A stretch of 21,345 nucleotides of DNA. Origin: Tannerella sp. (lineage in GTDB: Bacteria > Bacteroidota > Bacteroidia > Bacteroidales > Tannerellaceae). Positions 6,922 to 14,569 of the stretch are shown one piece after another. The position numbers and the translations under genes are program-made. The notes under the pieces are model-generated. The model saw nothing but the letters and a program-made list of their open reading frames with translations, made no database searches and had not been told where the DNA came from. Within the stretch, counting starts at the first letter, position 1. Every line of letters begins with the position of its first letter. Location of the stretch: the NCBI GenBank assembly GCA_031288935.1, contig JAITQL010000166.1, positions 1 to 21,345 on the forward strand, read 5' to 3'.

Positions 6922-8877
6922 CTAAAAGCCCAGACTGCCGCCTCCCAGACCGCCCAGACCGCCTCCCAGACCGCCGCTGCTGCCCGACTGTGACCGGCCT
7001 TCTTCCCTGTGGTTGCGTTTCTTCCTTGTGACATCTTTCGGTTTGTTTTTCGTTATTTCCATCGGCTTCTGGGCTGTAACCGGCAACGAGAGGACATTCC
7101 ACGTTTCTTCGATCTCGAAATTGGAGCGTACCTCGTAGAGCTTGGGCGAATAAAAGACCTCCTCCGGCTGTCGCTTTTCCGCATAGTCGCCCGTGTCCCA
7201 CGCGCCGTTCCGGTTTGCATCCAGTACGACCCGCGCATAATACTTCTCCGGTCTGAGGTTCATAAAGAGCGCTCCGCCCTGTTCCACCGGGGCTTTGCGT
7301 ACCGGAACGTCGCTGGCGTTCAGCAGTTCTGCAAATGCCGGACCCGTAACGCCCTCGATGTTGATGTACAGGTGTCCGTATTCATCCTTCGACTTGAAGT
7401 TGAGCGTCGATTGAAACACGTTGTTCCATTGTCCGTAGAGACCGTGGACACGTCCCGAATCAATCGTCAGCCGGTAATGTTCCTCATATTTCCAGGGTCG
7501 CTCGATACGGTATTTCAGGATGTTGGCGCTGTCCTGGCAAAAGGTGAAGTCGACGGCCGTCCAGAGCGTATCCTGCTGCTGTTCCAGCAGCATGTCTTCT
7601 TTCGACAGGTTCGGCACCGGCTCGGCGAAGACAAGGAAGACCGTGTCGGCCAGGTCTGCCGATCCGCCCGGCATGAGTTGCGGAAGCAGATACGCGACCT
7701 CCTCCGGCGCGTCCTTCTTTCCCCGCCTTCCTCTCTTCGGGGTGGCAACCGGCGGCTGCCTGCGCAGGGACAGGTGAATCGTGTCGGTTTGCGGACGCGG
7801 GATATTGAGCGAATCGCTTTTGAGGTACGAGACTTGCAGGTGCAGCGTATCGCGCTTCCAGACCGTCGAGTCGGTGATCCAGCAGTTCAGCGTCGTGTTG
7901 CCGTCCATCCGCTGCGTCAGATACCAGTTCTCTTCGGCCGGTTCGCCGTCCAGCAGCGCCAGCCCGGGCAAGGTATCGACCGGCGCGTTGAATTTCAGGG
8001 CAAACAGGTGCGGCTGCGTCCGTTCGGGACGAAGCATGTACTGGCGCTGGAACGTTTCCTTGAAGAGGCGCAGCACCGCGTTGTCCGGCAGGAAGCGCGT
8101 GTAGCCGACCGTGCGGATGGTGTCGACCGTGAGCGAGTCTCTCCAGAGCGTGTCCTGACGGGTGGCAAACTCGAAGCCGGGCGTGATGAGGGAATCGTGG
8201 AAAGCGATTTCCTCGCCGGGCTGGTCGAAGTGATAGTCGCGGTTGACGTCGTTCAGCGCATAGAGCCGGTAACTGCCCTCCGCAATGTTGCGGATGACGA
8301 ACCGGCCGCGTTCGTTTGTTTTCGAGGTGCGCAGGAACGGCTCCGTCGTGAACGCCGAATCGGCCGGATTCGCGTGCAGGCCTACCATGATATTCGGCAT
8401 GGGTTCCAGGTTTTCCGCATTCAGTACAATCCCGGCGATTTCGAGCGAGTCGATCCGGTCGCCCGTGGAAAAGGCGAAGCTGAAATTTTCAAAGACATTC
8501 TTTTCGTTGTTGTCGGAGATGGAATTGGTAAAGTCGATCGTATACGTCACATCCGGCTTCAGCGTATCTTTCAGTTCCACCTTTACCTTTTTCCCGATCG
8601 CCCGCACGACCGGCAGGTTTTTCTGCGGCGGGGTGACGATCACGTTTTCCGAAGGCCGGTCGATCTGTATCAGTTCGTCGAACACGATTTCGATCCTCTT
8701 TCCCTCGTAATGCGTAGCATGGAGAGCGGGGGTACTGCGCAGGAACCGGGGCGGCGTTTCATCATAGGGCCCGCTGTTGGGCGTCGACATGTTGGCGCAG
8801 GAACTGACCAGCGCAAGCAGATACAAACCGGCCGGCAACAACCCCATCCTCGAATGACTGAATCTGAATTTCCTCAT
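6922..8877 (-). CDS. Ig-like (Big_5) domain lipoprotein with glycine-rich tail
   Basis: The protein is 651 residues from ATG 8877. The upstream TTG at 8901 overlaps the promoter and is rejected. A signal peptide ends in lipobox VSSC (Cys27), and the following residues (ANMSTPNSG) lack an acidic surface-export signal, so a periplasmic face is likely. A Big_5-type Ig-like domain follows (about 40-140, from PPRFLRSTPAL to FSFAFSTGD). Next comes a carboxypeptidase-regulatory-like beta domain (about 145-220, with GRFVIRNIAEGSYRLYALND), then more beta-rich sequence and a second, weaker such domain near LRPEKYYARVVLDANRNGAW. The end is basic (NKPKDVTRKKRNHR), then Gly/Leu-rich (GGLGGGLGGLGGGSLGF). 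Such proteins are widespread in Bacteroidetes; the role is not established. Confidence 0.85.
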   Translation of the reverse strand: MRKFRFSHSRMGLLPAGLYLLALVSSCANMSTPNSGPYDETPPRFLRSTPALHATHYEGKRIEIVFDELIQIDRPSENVIVTPPQKNLPVVRAIGKKVKVELKDTLKPDVTYTIDFTNSISDNNEKNVFENFSFAFSTGDRIDSLEIAGIVLNAENLEPMPNIMVGLHANPADSAFTTEPFLRTSKTNERGRFVIRNIAEGSYRLYALNDVNRDYHFDQPGEEIAFHDSLITPGFEFATRQDTLWRDSLTVDTIRTVGYTRFLPDNAVLRLFKETFQRQYMLRPERTQPHLFALKFNAPVDTLPGLALLDGEPAEENWYLTQRMDGNTTLNCWITDSTVWKRDTLHLQVSYLKSDSLNIPRPQTDTIHLSLRRQPPVATPKRGRRGKKDAPEEVAYLLPQLMPGGSADLADTVFLVFAEPVPNLSKEDMLLEQQQDTLWTAVDFTFCQDSANILKYRIERPWKYEEHYRLTIDSGRVHGLYGQWNNVFQSTLNFKSKDEYGHLYINIEGVTGPAFAELLNASDVPVRKAPVEQGGALFMNLRPEKYYARVVLDANRNGAWDTGDYAEKRQPEEVFYSPKLYEVRSNFEIEETWNVLSLPVTAQKPMEITKNKPKDVTRKKRNHREEGRSQSGSSGGLGGGLGGLGGGSLGF

Positions 8878-8898
8878 GCGTAACGTTTCATTTGCCGG

Positions 8899-8929
8899 CA
8901 AAAGTAGGAAAAAGATTCAAAGATTCAAA
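8899..8929 (-). promoter_or_regulatory. Promoter of the Ig-like/DUF3108 operon
   Basis: On the minus strand TTTG (8929-8926), a 19-bp spacer and TACTTTTG (8906-8899) form an exact Bacteroidetes promoter, 21 bp upstream of the ATG at 8877. The -33 box and most of the spacer lie inside the 8-bp tandem repeat at 8914-8961. Confidence 0.8.
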
Positions 8930-8961
8930 GATTCAAGGTTTCAAAAATTCAAGGTTTCACG
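8914..8961. repeat. 8-bp tandem repeat (GATTCAAA) in a promoter
   Basis: Six consecutive 8-bp units are present: two exact GATTCAAA (8914-8929), then GATTCAAG, GTTTCAAA, AATTCAAG and GTTTCACG. The first units form the -33 box and spacer of the promoter at 8899-8929. Confidence 0.8.
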
Positions 8962-9050
8962 CAGATGAAAGGGATTTCTGCGCAGATGCCGCAGACAAAA
9001 AGTCATCAAAATCTGCGCAGATCTGCGCGAAACGAATCTTTGAATCTTTG
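8918..9050. repeat. MITE-like element with 16-bp inverted ends and TCTGCGCAGA palindromes
   Basis: CAAAGATTCAAAGATT (8918-8933) is matched 16/16 in inverse orientation by AATCTTTGAATCTTTG (9035-9050). Inside, the 10-bp palindrome TCTGCGCAGA occurs at 8977-8986 and 9012-9021, and a partial third copy follows at 9022. There is no ORF of note. The layout fits a short non-autonomous repeat of about 133 bp, but no target-site duplication could be defined. Confidence 0.6.
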
Positions 9051-9120
9051 TTTTCATCTTTCTGTTTGTTTTATACTTTACGCGGCATGATTTTGTGCAT
9101 TGGCCTGTCTCGCAGAGACA

Positions 9121-9148
9121 GCACTTTATGAACCGTATGCTTCAGCTT
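9121..9148 (+). repeat. Left 28-bp inner inverted repeat
   Basis: GCACTTTATGAACCGTATGC followed by TTCAGCTT is the exact reverse complement of 9394-9421. The left arm alone can also fold, AACCGTA (9131-9137) with TACGGTT (9148-9154). Confidence 0.9.
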
Positions 9149-9161
9149 ACGGTTTCGGCGT

Positions 9162-9391
9162 ACGGTAGTACTCGTGTGTCGAGTACGGTAGTGTTCGTGT
9201 GCCGGGGACGGTAGTACTCGTGTGTCGAGTACGGTAGTGTTCGTGTGCCGGGGACGGTAGTGATCGTATGCCGGGGACGGTAGTGATCGTGTGCCGGGGA
9301 CGGTAGTACTCGTGTGCCGGGGACGGTAGTGATCGTATGCCGAGCACGGTAGTGATCGTGTGCCAAGCACGGTAGTACTCATTTCCTGTCC
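9162..9391. repeat. 23-bp tandem repeat array, nine full units plus a partial tenth
   Basis: Units begin ACGGTAGT at 9162, 9185, 9208, 9231, 9254, 9277, 9300, 9323, 9346 and 9369. The middle varies between TACTCG, TGTTCG and TGATCG, and the end between TCGAGT, CCGGGG, CGAGC and CAAGC. The first four units alternate as A-B-A-B, which suggests duplication of a 46-bp pair. The last unit loses identity after about 16 bp. Confidence 0.9.
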
Positions 9392-9393
9392 GC

Positions 9394-9421
9394 AAGCTGA
9401 AGCATACGGTTCATAAAGTGC
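9394..9421 (-). repeat. Right 28-bp inner inverted repeat
   Basis: AAGCTGAAGCATACGGTTC followed by ATAAAGTGC is the exact reverse complement of 9121-9148, directly after the partial last 23-bp unit. Confidence 0.9.
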
Positions 9422-9584
9422 TTCCCCTGCGGGGAAACGCTTTCGATACGCTTCCGAACACGACCGGGACGGATGCTATGCACAAAACCATCCCGCGTAA
9501 AGTATAAACATTTGCGTGGAAAGTCAACCGTCATTGGAATTCCCGCGTTCAAGTCTGCCGTTGCTTTGACGGTTTTTACCGGCG

Positions 9585-10190
9585 TCAGAACAGGACGGCG
9601 GCCGAGAGCGACCAGGTGTGGGATTTCCCCGTGTATTCCTGCGGATTGGAGACGTCAAAGGCCTTGTAATTGCCCGTCAGTCCCCAGTCGTAGTTCAGCC
9701 CGACTTGCAGGAAACTCAATACCTCGACGCCGGCGGCAAAGTTCAGTCCGGCGCTGAAGTTGCCGGCTTTCAGTTGCCCCTTGACGTCGTTGTAGAGGTC
9801 GTTTATCTCCCATATTTTCCTGCCGCCCATGCGAAACCCGGCGTAGGGGCCTGCCGAGGCGTAGGGTTTGACGAGCGGCGTCATGATCTTCCATTTCAGG
9901 TTGAGGGGTATCTCGAGGTAGTTGTTTTTGACCGTCCGGTTGTACGCTTCAAATCCCTTTTGCATGAACAGGAGCGCAACATCCATCCCCCACCCTGTCG
10001 AGGGTTTCACGTATTCGAGCATCGGGCCGAGCTGAAAGCCGGTGATGTTGTGCGAAGCGATCACGTCGCGGTCGAACTTGACGGTGGCGATGTTCACGCC
10101 GCCTTTTACGCCGAAACTCAACTGTGCCTGAACGGCTGCCGGCGCCAGCATGACGGCCAGCGCCAGGCAAAGTACTCTTACTGTTTTCAT
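9585..10190 (-). CDS. Small outer-membrane beta-barrel protein (porin family, OMP_b-brl-like)
   Basis: The 201-residue protein has a signal peptide (MKTVRVLCLALAVMLAPAA, then VQAQ) and opens with LSFGVKGGVNIATVKFD, the usual first strand of Bacteroidetes PorT/OMP_b-brl_2 barrels. Later strands (PMLEYVKPSTGWGMDVALLF, NNYLEIPLNLKWKI, GLNFAAGVEVLSFLQVGLNY) alternate as expected, and the chain ends in a hydrophobic strand closing with Phe (LSAAVLF). The predicted place is the outer membrane; transport or structural role unknown. It lies 30 bp after asnS on the same strand and may be read from the same transcript, although the functions are unrelated. Downstream is the repeat island, with no clear terminator. 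Confidence 0.8.
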   Translation of the reverse strand: MKTVRVLCLALAVMLAPAAVQAQLSFGVKGGVNIATVKFDRDVIASHNITGFQLGPMLEYVKPSTGWGMDVALLFMQKGFEAYNRTVKNNYLEIPLNLKWKIMTPLVKPYASAGPYAGFRMGGRKIWEINDLYNDVKGQLKAGNFSAGLNFAAGVEVLSFLQVGLNYDWGLTGNYKAFDVSNPQEYTGKSHTWSLSAAVLF

Positions 10191-10220
10191 CCTCTGTATT
10201 TTTATCGGTTGTTTTACTTC

Positions 10221-11615
10221 TTAAAATTCCACATTGTTGGGCGTGCGCGGAAAGGGAATCACGTCGCGGATGTTCGCCATGCCGGTTACGAACAGCAGCA
10301 GGCGTTCAAATCCCAGGCCGAAGCCGGAATGGGGCGCCGTTCCGAAACGCCGGGTGTCGAGATACCACCAGATGTCCTTCTCGGGTACGTTCATTTCCCG
10401 TGCGCGGGTCAGAAGCTTTTCGTAATCTTCCTCGCGCTGCGACCCGCCGATGATCTCGCCGATCTTCGGGAAGAGGACGTCCATGGCGCGTACCGTTTTC
10501 CCGTCTTCGTTCTGCTTCATGTAGAAGGATTTGATCTCCTTCGGATAATCCGTCAGAATCACCGGACACTTGAAGTGTTCCTCTACCAGGTAGCGTTCAT
10601 GCTCCGAGGCCAGATCCACGCCCCAGTAGACCGGAAACTCGAACGCATGTCCGTCGGCAACCGCCTTTTCCAGTATTCGGATGCCTTCCGCATAGGGCAG
10701 GCGGACAAAGGGCTGACTCAGTACGGAGTTCAGGCGTTCGACCAGTTCCCCGTCGAAGCGGACGCTCAGGAAGCGGATGTCGTCCATGCAGTGCGTCAAC
10801 GCCCACTGTACGCAGTACTTGATAAAGTCTTCGGCCAGCTGCATGTTGTCGGCAATCTCGTTGAAGGCCACTTCCGGTTCGATCATCCAGAACTCGGCCA
10901 GATGGCGCGGCGTATTGGAATTTTCGGCCCGGAAGGTTGGCCCGAACGTGTAGATCGCACCCAGCCCCATCGCTGCCAGTTCGCCCTCCAGCTGTCCGGA
11001 AACGGTCAGGCTGGCTGGCTTGCCGAAAAAGTCCCGGTCATACAGAATGGCGCCCTGTTCGTCCTTCCTGAGGTCGTAGAGGTTCTGCGTTGTGACCTGA
11101 AACATCTGTCCGGCGCCTTCGCAGTCGGAGGCGGTGATGATTGGCGTATGAAAATAGAAAAAACCGCGCTCGTGAAAAAACGTATGGATCGCCATTGCCA
11201 TGTGGTGACGAATGCGAAAGACGGCGCCGAAGGTGTTTGTCCGCGGGCGCAGGTGCGCGATTTCACGGAGGAACTCCAGCGAATGTCCCTTTTTCTGCAA
11301 GGGATAGGTTGCCGGGTCGGCGCCGCCGTATACTTCGATTTCGTCCGCCTGTATCTCCACGCTTTGCCCCTGTCCCTGCGAGGCCACCAGTGTCCCGGTC
11401 ACCCCGATGCAGGCGCCGGTGCTGACTGCCTTCAGAGAGTCTTCATTAAAATGCGCCACATCTGCCACGATCTGCAGGTTATGAATGACGGACCCGTCAT
11501 TCAGGGCAATAAAGTGAACTTGCCTGTTACTCCTCCTCGTGCGCACCCAGCCCTTTACCAGTATGGTTGTGCCCGGATTCATCCCCAGCACGTCTGCGAT
11601 CCTTGTACGTTTCAT
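10221..11615 (-). CDS. asnS: Asparagine--tRNA ligase
   Basis: The 464-residue class II synthetase joins asparagine to tRNA-Asn in the cytoplasm. The N-terminal OB-fold anticodon-binding domain (about 1-105) contains [14 protein letters not shown] and FIALNDGS. Motif 2 is [20 protein letters not shown] (from residue 228) and motif 3 is [12 protein letters not shown] (431-442). Length matches the family. The ATG at 11615 was chosen; the upstream in-frame TTG at 11642 would overlap the rluB-like gene and add residues not typical of the family. The gene begins 19 bp after the stop of the pseudouridine synthase, so it is probably the second gene of that operon. Confidence 0.96.
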   Translation of the reverse strand: MKRTRIADVLGMNPGTTILVKGWVRTRRSNRQVHFIALNDGSVIHNLQIVADVAHFNEDSLKAVSTGACIGVTGTLVASQGQGQSVEIQADEIEVYGGADPATYPLQKKGHSLEFLREIAHLRPRTNTFGAVFRIRHHMAMAIHTFFHERGFFYFHTPIITASDCEGAGQMFQVTTQNLYDLRKDEQGAILYDRDFFGKPASLTVSGQLEGELAAMGLGAIYTFGPTFRAENSNTPRHLAEFWMIEPEVAFNEIADNMQLAEDFIKYCVQWALTHCMDDIRFLSVRFDGELVERLNSVLSQPFVRLPYAEGIRILEKAVADGHAFEFPVYWGVDLASEHERYLVEEHFKCPVILTDYPKEIKSFYMKQNEDGKTVRAMDVLFPKIGEIIGGSQREEDYEKLLTRAREMNVPEKDIWWYLDTRRFGTAPHSGFGLGFERLLLFVTGMANIRDVIPFPRTPNNVEF

Positions 11616-11634
11616 GAACTGTGATTTTTTGAAT

Positions 11635-12963
11635 TTATTCAAACGCTCCCATACGGAGCATGTTTACTTCCTTTTCATTCAAGTAGCGCCATTTTCCGCG
11701 AGAGAGATTCTTCTTGGTCAAGCCTGCGAAGTACACCCTGTCCAGCTTTATGACGCGATAGCCGAGCGCTTCAAACATGCGGCGCACAATGCGGTTCCGC
11801 CCCGAATGAATCTCGATGCCAACCTGTTTCCTGTCTTCCTCGTTGGCATAGCTGATGGCGTCGGCATGGATTTCGCCGTCTTCCAGTTCGATCCCCGTAG
11901 CCAGCTTCTCCATGTCTTCAATGGCTACATCCTTGTCGATCCAGACGTGGTAGATTTTCTTCTTCTTGTAAGTAGGATGCGTGAGCTTGGACGCCAGATC
12001 TCCGTCGTTGGTCAGCAGCAAGACGCCGGTCGTGTTCCGGTCTAACCGTCCGACGGGGTAGATGCGCTCCCTGCAGGCATTTTTTACCAGATCCATAACC
12101 GTCAGGCGTTCATTCGGATCGTCCGAGGTCGTTACGCAGTTCTTCGGCTTGTTCAGCAGAATGTACAGTTTGCTTTCAATCTGCACATGCCGGTCGTGAA
12201 ACAGGACTGTGTCCTGCCGCGTAATTTTGGTGCCCAGTTCCGTAATCACGTTCCCGTTGACCCTCACCACGCCGGCCTGAATAAACTCGTCGGCCTCGCG
12301 ACGCGAACAGACACCGGCATTCGCCAGAAACTTGTTCAGGCGGATCGGTTCATTCGGATCAGACAGGACTTCCTTGTATTTCAACTGCTTTTGGTGACTG
12401 TATTTCGCATTCGGGTTGTATGCCATCGAACGCCCCCCCGGCTGCGGCCGTCTGTTCATCTGCATCCTGTTATCACCCGGACGGCCGCCGAAAAAGCGGT
12501 TATTGGGCGATTGCGGACGATTGTTGTCGTAATTACCGTCTATCCGTTCCCGTTTTGGATATCCTCTTTCCATGTTCGGACGTGCCGGATATTCTCTTCG
12601 TTCACCGCTTCCATACGGATGTACCGGACGTGCCGACTGTTGATACGGGCGCCCTTCGTCCATTCTGGAAGACTGCGGGGGATAATTAAAACGCCCTCCC
12701 TCTCTGTTATCATTCGGCCTGTACTCTCCTCCGTAAGGAGTCCGGTTGTAATTTACACTCCGGTTATCCTTGATGCGCGGACGGCGTCCCTGCGCCAGCC
12801 GGTTATCTTCACGCATCTGATAACCGCTACCGTCACGGGTCGCATGATAAGCGGGTTTTCTTTCATTATTCCGTTCCTGCGAACTTGCACTTTCCCGTTG
12901 ATATTCCGGGTTACTACTTCTTTTCGGATATGACTGTGATCCGTCTTTTTCTTCTATTACCAT
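11635..12963 (-). CDS. rluB: 23S rRNA pseudouridine synthase, RluB/RsuA family, with long disordered N-terminus
   Basis: The 442-residue protein has a C-terminal enzyme of about 236 residues. This comprises an S4 RNA-binding domain (about 207-255, [20 protein letters not shown]) and an RsuA-type catalytic domain with [19 protein letters not shown], in which Asp308 is the expected catalytic residue. RluB-class enzymes convert a uridine of 23S rRNA to pseudouridine; the exact site is inferred from the family. The first about 200 residues are low complexity (Arg, Asn, Pro, Gly, Tyr) with many R-P-Y-type patches. They look like an intrinsically disordered RNA-binding tail, known in Bacteroidetes homologues. 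The gene heads a probable operon with asnS. No clear promoter box was found in the AT-rich spacer before it. Confidence 0.88.
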   Translation of the reverse strand: MVIEEKDGSQSYPKRSSNPEYQRESASSQERNNERKPAYHATRDGSGYQMREDNRLAQGRRPRIKDNRSVNYNRTPYGGEYRPNDNREGGRFNYPPQSSRMDEGRPYQQSARPVHPYGSGERREYPARPNMERGYPKRERIDGNYDNNRPQSPNNRFFGGRPGDNRMQMNRRPQPGGRSMAYNPNAKYSHQKQLKYKEVLSDPNEPIRLNKFLANAGVCSRREADEFIQAGVVRVNGNVITELGTKITRQDTVLFHDRHVQIESKLYILLNKPKNCVTTSDDPNERLTVMDLVKNACRERIYPVGRLDRNTTGVLLLTNDGDLASKLTHPTYKKKKIYHVWIDKDVAIEDMEKLATGIELEDGEIHADAISYANEEDRKQVGIEIHSGRNRIVRRMFEALGYRVIKLDRVYFAGLTKKNLSRGKWRYLNEKEVNMLRMGAFE

Positions 12964-13055
12964 TTTTTACTTATTCAATTGAGATTAAACTTTTGCAGTC
13001 TCACGATTGCTCATTTTTCACACTATTACTATTATACTATATACTAATAAACACA

Positions 13056-14399
13056 CTAAATTCCTACATAATTATGAGGCGTTATTCCTCCAAGTTCCTG
13101 TTTCACTTCATCCGTTAATTGCAGCGACTGGATAAATTGCACGATCAGCTGTTCGGTGATTCCTTCATTCGTGCGTGTCATTGCTTTCAGCGTTTCATAC
13201 GGTTCCGGATAGCCTTCCCGGCGCAAAACAGTCTGTATGGCTTCCGCAACTACAGCCCAATGCGCATCTAATTCGCGAGACAACACCTCTTGTTGCAATA
13301 ACAATTTACCCAATCCTTTTAGCAGACTTTTCAATGCTATTTCAATATGTGCCAACGGAACACCGACGTTTCGCAACACGGTAGAATCCGTCAAATCACG
13401 CTGTAAACGTGAAATGGGTAACTTCATGCTCAAATGCGTCAGAATCGCATTGGCCATGCCCAAATTTCCTTCTGCATTTTCAAAATCTATCGGATTGACT
13501 TTATGCGGCATCGCCGACGAACCGACTTCTCCGGCTTTGATTTTTTGTTTGAAATATTCCATTGAAATATATTGCCAGAAATCACGGCACAAATCCGTCA
13601 GAATGACATTGATGCGCCTCAATCCGTCAAACAGAGCCGCCAAATAATCGTAGTTGGCTATCTGCGTCGTCCATTCCTCGCGTTTCAATCCCAGCACGTC
13701 GTTGACAAAGCGGTTGGCAAAGGCCTTCCAGTCACATTCGGGATAAGCCGCGTGATGCGCATTGAAATTCCCCGTCGCACCGCCAAACTTGGCAGACATC
13801 GGGATACGTTTCAACTCAGTCACCTGCTGTTCCAACCGATAGACAAACACCTGTATTTCTTTTCCCAAACGTGTTGGCGAGGCCGGTTGTCCGTGCGTTT
13901 TGGCCAGCATCGGAATGTCTTTCCACGCTTCGGCATAACCTTTCAGGACATCAATTACAACTTGCAGTCCGGGATAATACACTTCCCTCAACGCTTCTTT
14001 CAGCGAAAGGGGAACAGCGGTATTATTAATGTCTTGCGACGTCAGTCCGAAATGAATAAATTCTTTGTAATCCTGTAACGAAAGCGTATCAAATTTTTCC
14101 TTGATAAAATATTCGACTGCCTTTACATCGTGATTGGTTGTCCGTTCAATGGCTTTGACCCGGAGTGCATCCTCCATGGAAAATTCAAGATAAATCCGTT
14201 GCAAGGTCTCCCTTGTTTCGTTTGTATCCAACGATTTCAATTGAGTCAAAAACCCGGTAAGCATAATAAAATATTCAATTTCCACCCGTACCCGATAACG
14301 AATCAACGCAAATTCGGAAAAACAGGAAGCCAATGCTTCCGTTTTATCCCGATAGCGCCCGTCCACAGGAGAAATAGCTGTCAACTCTGAAAAAATCAT
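13056..14399 (-). CDS. purB: Adenylosuccinate lyase
   Basis: The 447-residue enzyme of the aspartase/fumarase superfamily splits adenylosuccinate to AMP and fumarate, and SAICAR to AICAR, in purine synthesis. Visible landmarks are the N-terminal ELTAISPVDGRYRDK, TTNHDVKAVEYF (87-98), THGQPASPTRLGKE (from 168, with the conserved His169), and the signature GSSAMPHKVNPIDFENAEG (293-311). Length is normal for the E. coli-like subgroup. The ATG at 14399 is used; the preceding in-frame codon is a TTG. A TACCTTTG box lies 24 bp upstream. The gene is more AT-rich than the neighbours at 10-12 kb. Confidence 0.97.
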   Translation of the reverse strand: MIFSELTAISPVDGRYRDKTEALASCFSEFALIRYRVRVEIEYFIMLTGFLTQLKSLDTNETRETLQRIYLEFSMEDALRVKAIERTTNHDVKAVEYFIKEKFDTLSLQDYKEFIHFGLTSQDINNTAVPLSLKEALREVYYPGLQVVIDVLKGYAEAWKDIPMLAKTHGQPASPTRLGKEIQVFVYRLEQQVTELKRIPMSAKFGGATGNFNAHHAAYPECDWKAFANRFVNDVLGLKREEWTTQIANYDYLAALFDGLRRINVILTDLCRDFWQYISMEYFKQKIKAGEVGSSAMPHKVNPIDFENAEGNLGMANAILTHLSMKLPISRLQRDLTDSTVLRNVGVPLAHIEIALKSLLKGLGKLLLQQEVLSRELDAHWAVVAEAIQTVLRREGYPEPYETLKAMTRTNEGITEQLIVQFIQSLQLTDEVKQELGGITPHNYVGI

Positions 14400-14422
14400 G
14401 TTCAATCAACGAAATTACCGGT

Positions 14423-14430
14423 CAAAGGTA
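14423..14430 (-). promoter_or_regulatory. -7 promoter box for purB
   Basis: TACCTTTG on the minus strand matches TAnnTTTG exactly, 24 bp upstream of the purB ATG. No good TTTG is found at the -33 position. Confidence 0.55.
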
Positions 14431-14569
14431 CGACTTTTTTACTCACGACCATCTATTTTTATAACAAAACAACAGCAATCAGATTCTTTTAAGATTTTGC
14501 ATAAAACCGGTTGTACAACGACAATGGCGCTTCCGCAACTTTCCCTTCTTTTTCCCATTCTAAAATCAA

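Larger units (their letters stand above)
9072..9506. mobile_element. 435-bp inverted-repeat element with internal 23-bp array (candidate non-coding mobile element)
   Basis: Outer arms 9072-9100 and 9478-9506 are inverse copies over 29 bp with two mismatches (TATACTTTACGCGG, then ATG and TTTTGTGCAT in common). Inner arms 9121-9148 and 9394-9421 are perfect inverse copies over 28 bp (GCACTTTATGAACCG onward). Next to each inner arm is a small hairpin with a GCA/TGC loop (9105-9121 and 9422-9436). The centre holds about ten 23-bp tandem repeats (9162-9391). All three minus frames are open across the array because the unit is not a multiple of three; these are not regarded as genes. No transposase is encoded, so mobility is an inference from symmetry. 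Confidence 0.6.

Noticed and set aside
6918..7034. Longer start for the DUF3108 gene
   Set aside because: The added residues are an Ala/Trp-rich shadow of the Gly-rich tail of the upstream gene; the signal peptide begins at 6917.
7009..8883. 624-codon plus-strand ORF
   Set aside because: Antisense to the Ig-like lipoprotein; Arg/Val-rich shadow composition and no recognisable motif.
9162..9391. CRISPR array
   Set aside because: Units are contiguous 23-bp repeats without unique spacers, flanked by symmetric inverted repeats, with no cas genes.
9071..9395. Three overlapping minus-strand ORFs of 74-103 codons with repeated Tyr-Arg-Pro-Arg-His-like peptides
   Set aside because: All three frames are open because the 23-bp unit shifts frame at every copy and contains no stop. 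There is no start signal or protein-like composition beyond the repeat.
9526..9574. AACCGTCA/TGACGGTT pair downstream of the small barrel gene
   Set aside because: An 8-bp stem with a loop of over 30 nt is too weak to call a terminator.
9618..11624. 668-codon plus-strand ORF
   Set aside because: It lies antisense to asnS and the barrel gene, both with clear family motifs; an artefact of GC-rich codon use.
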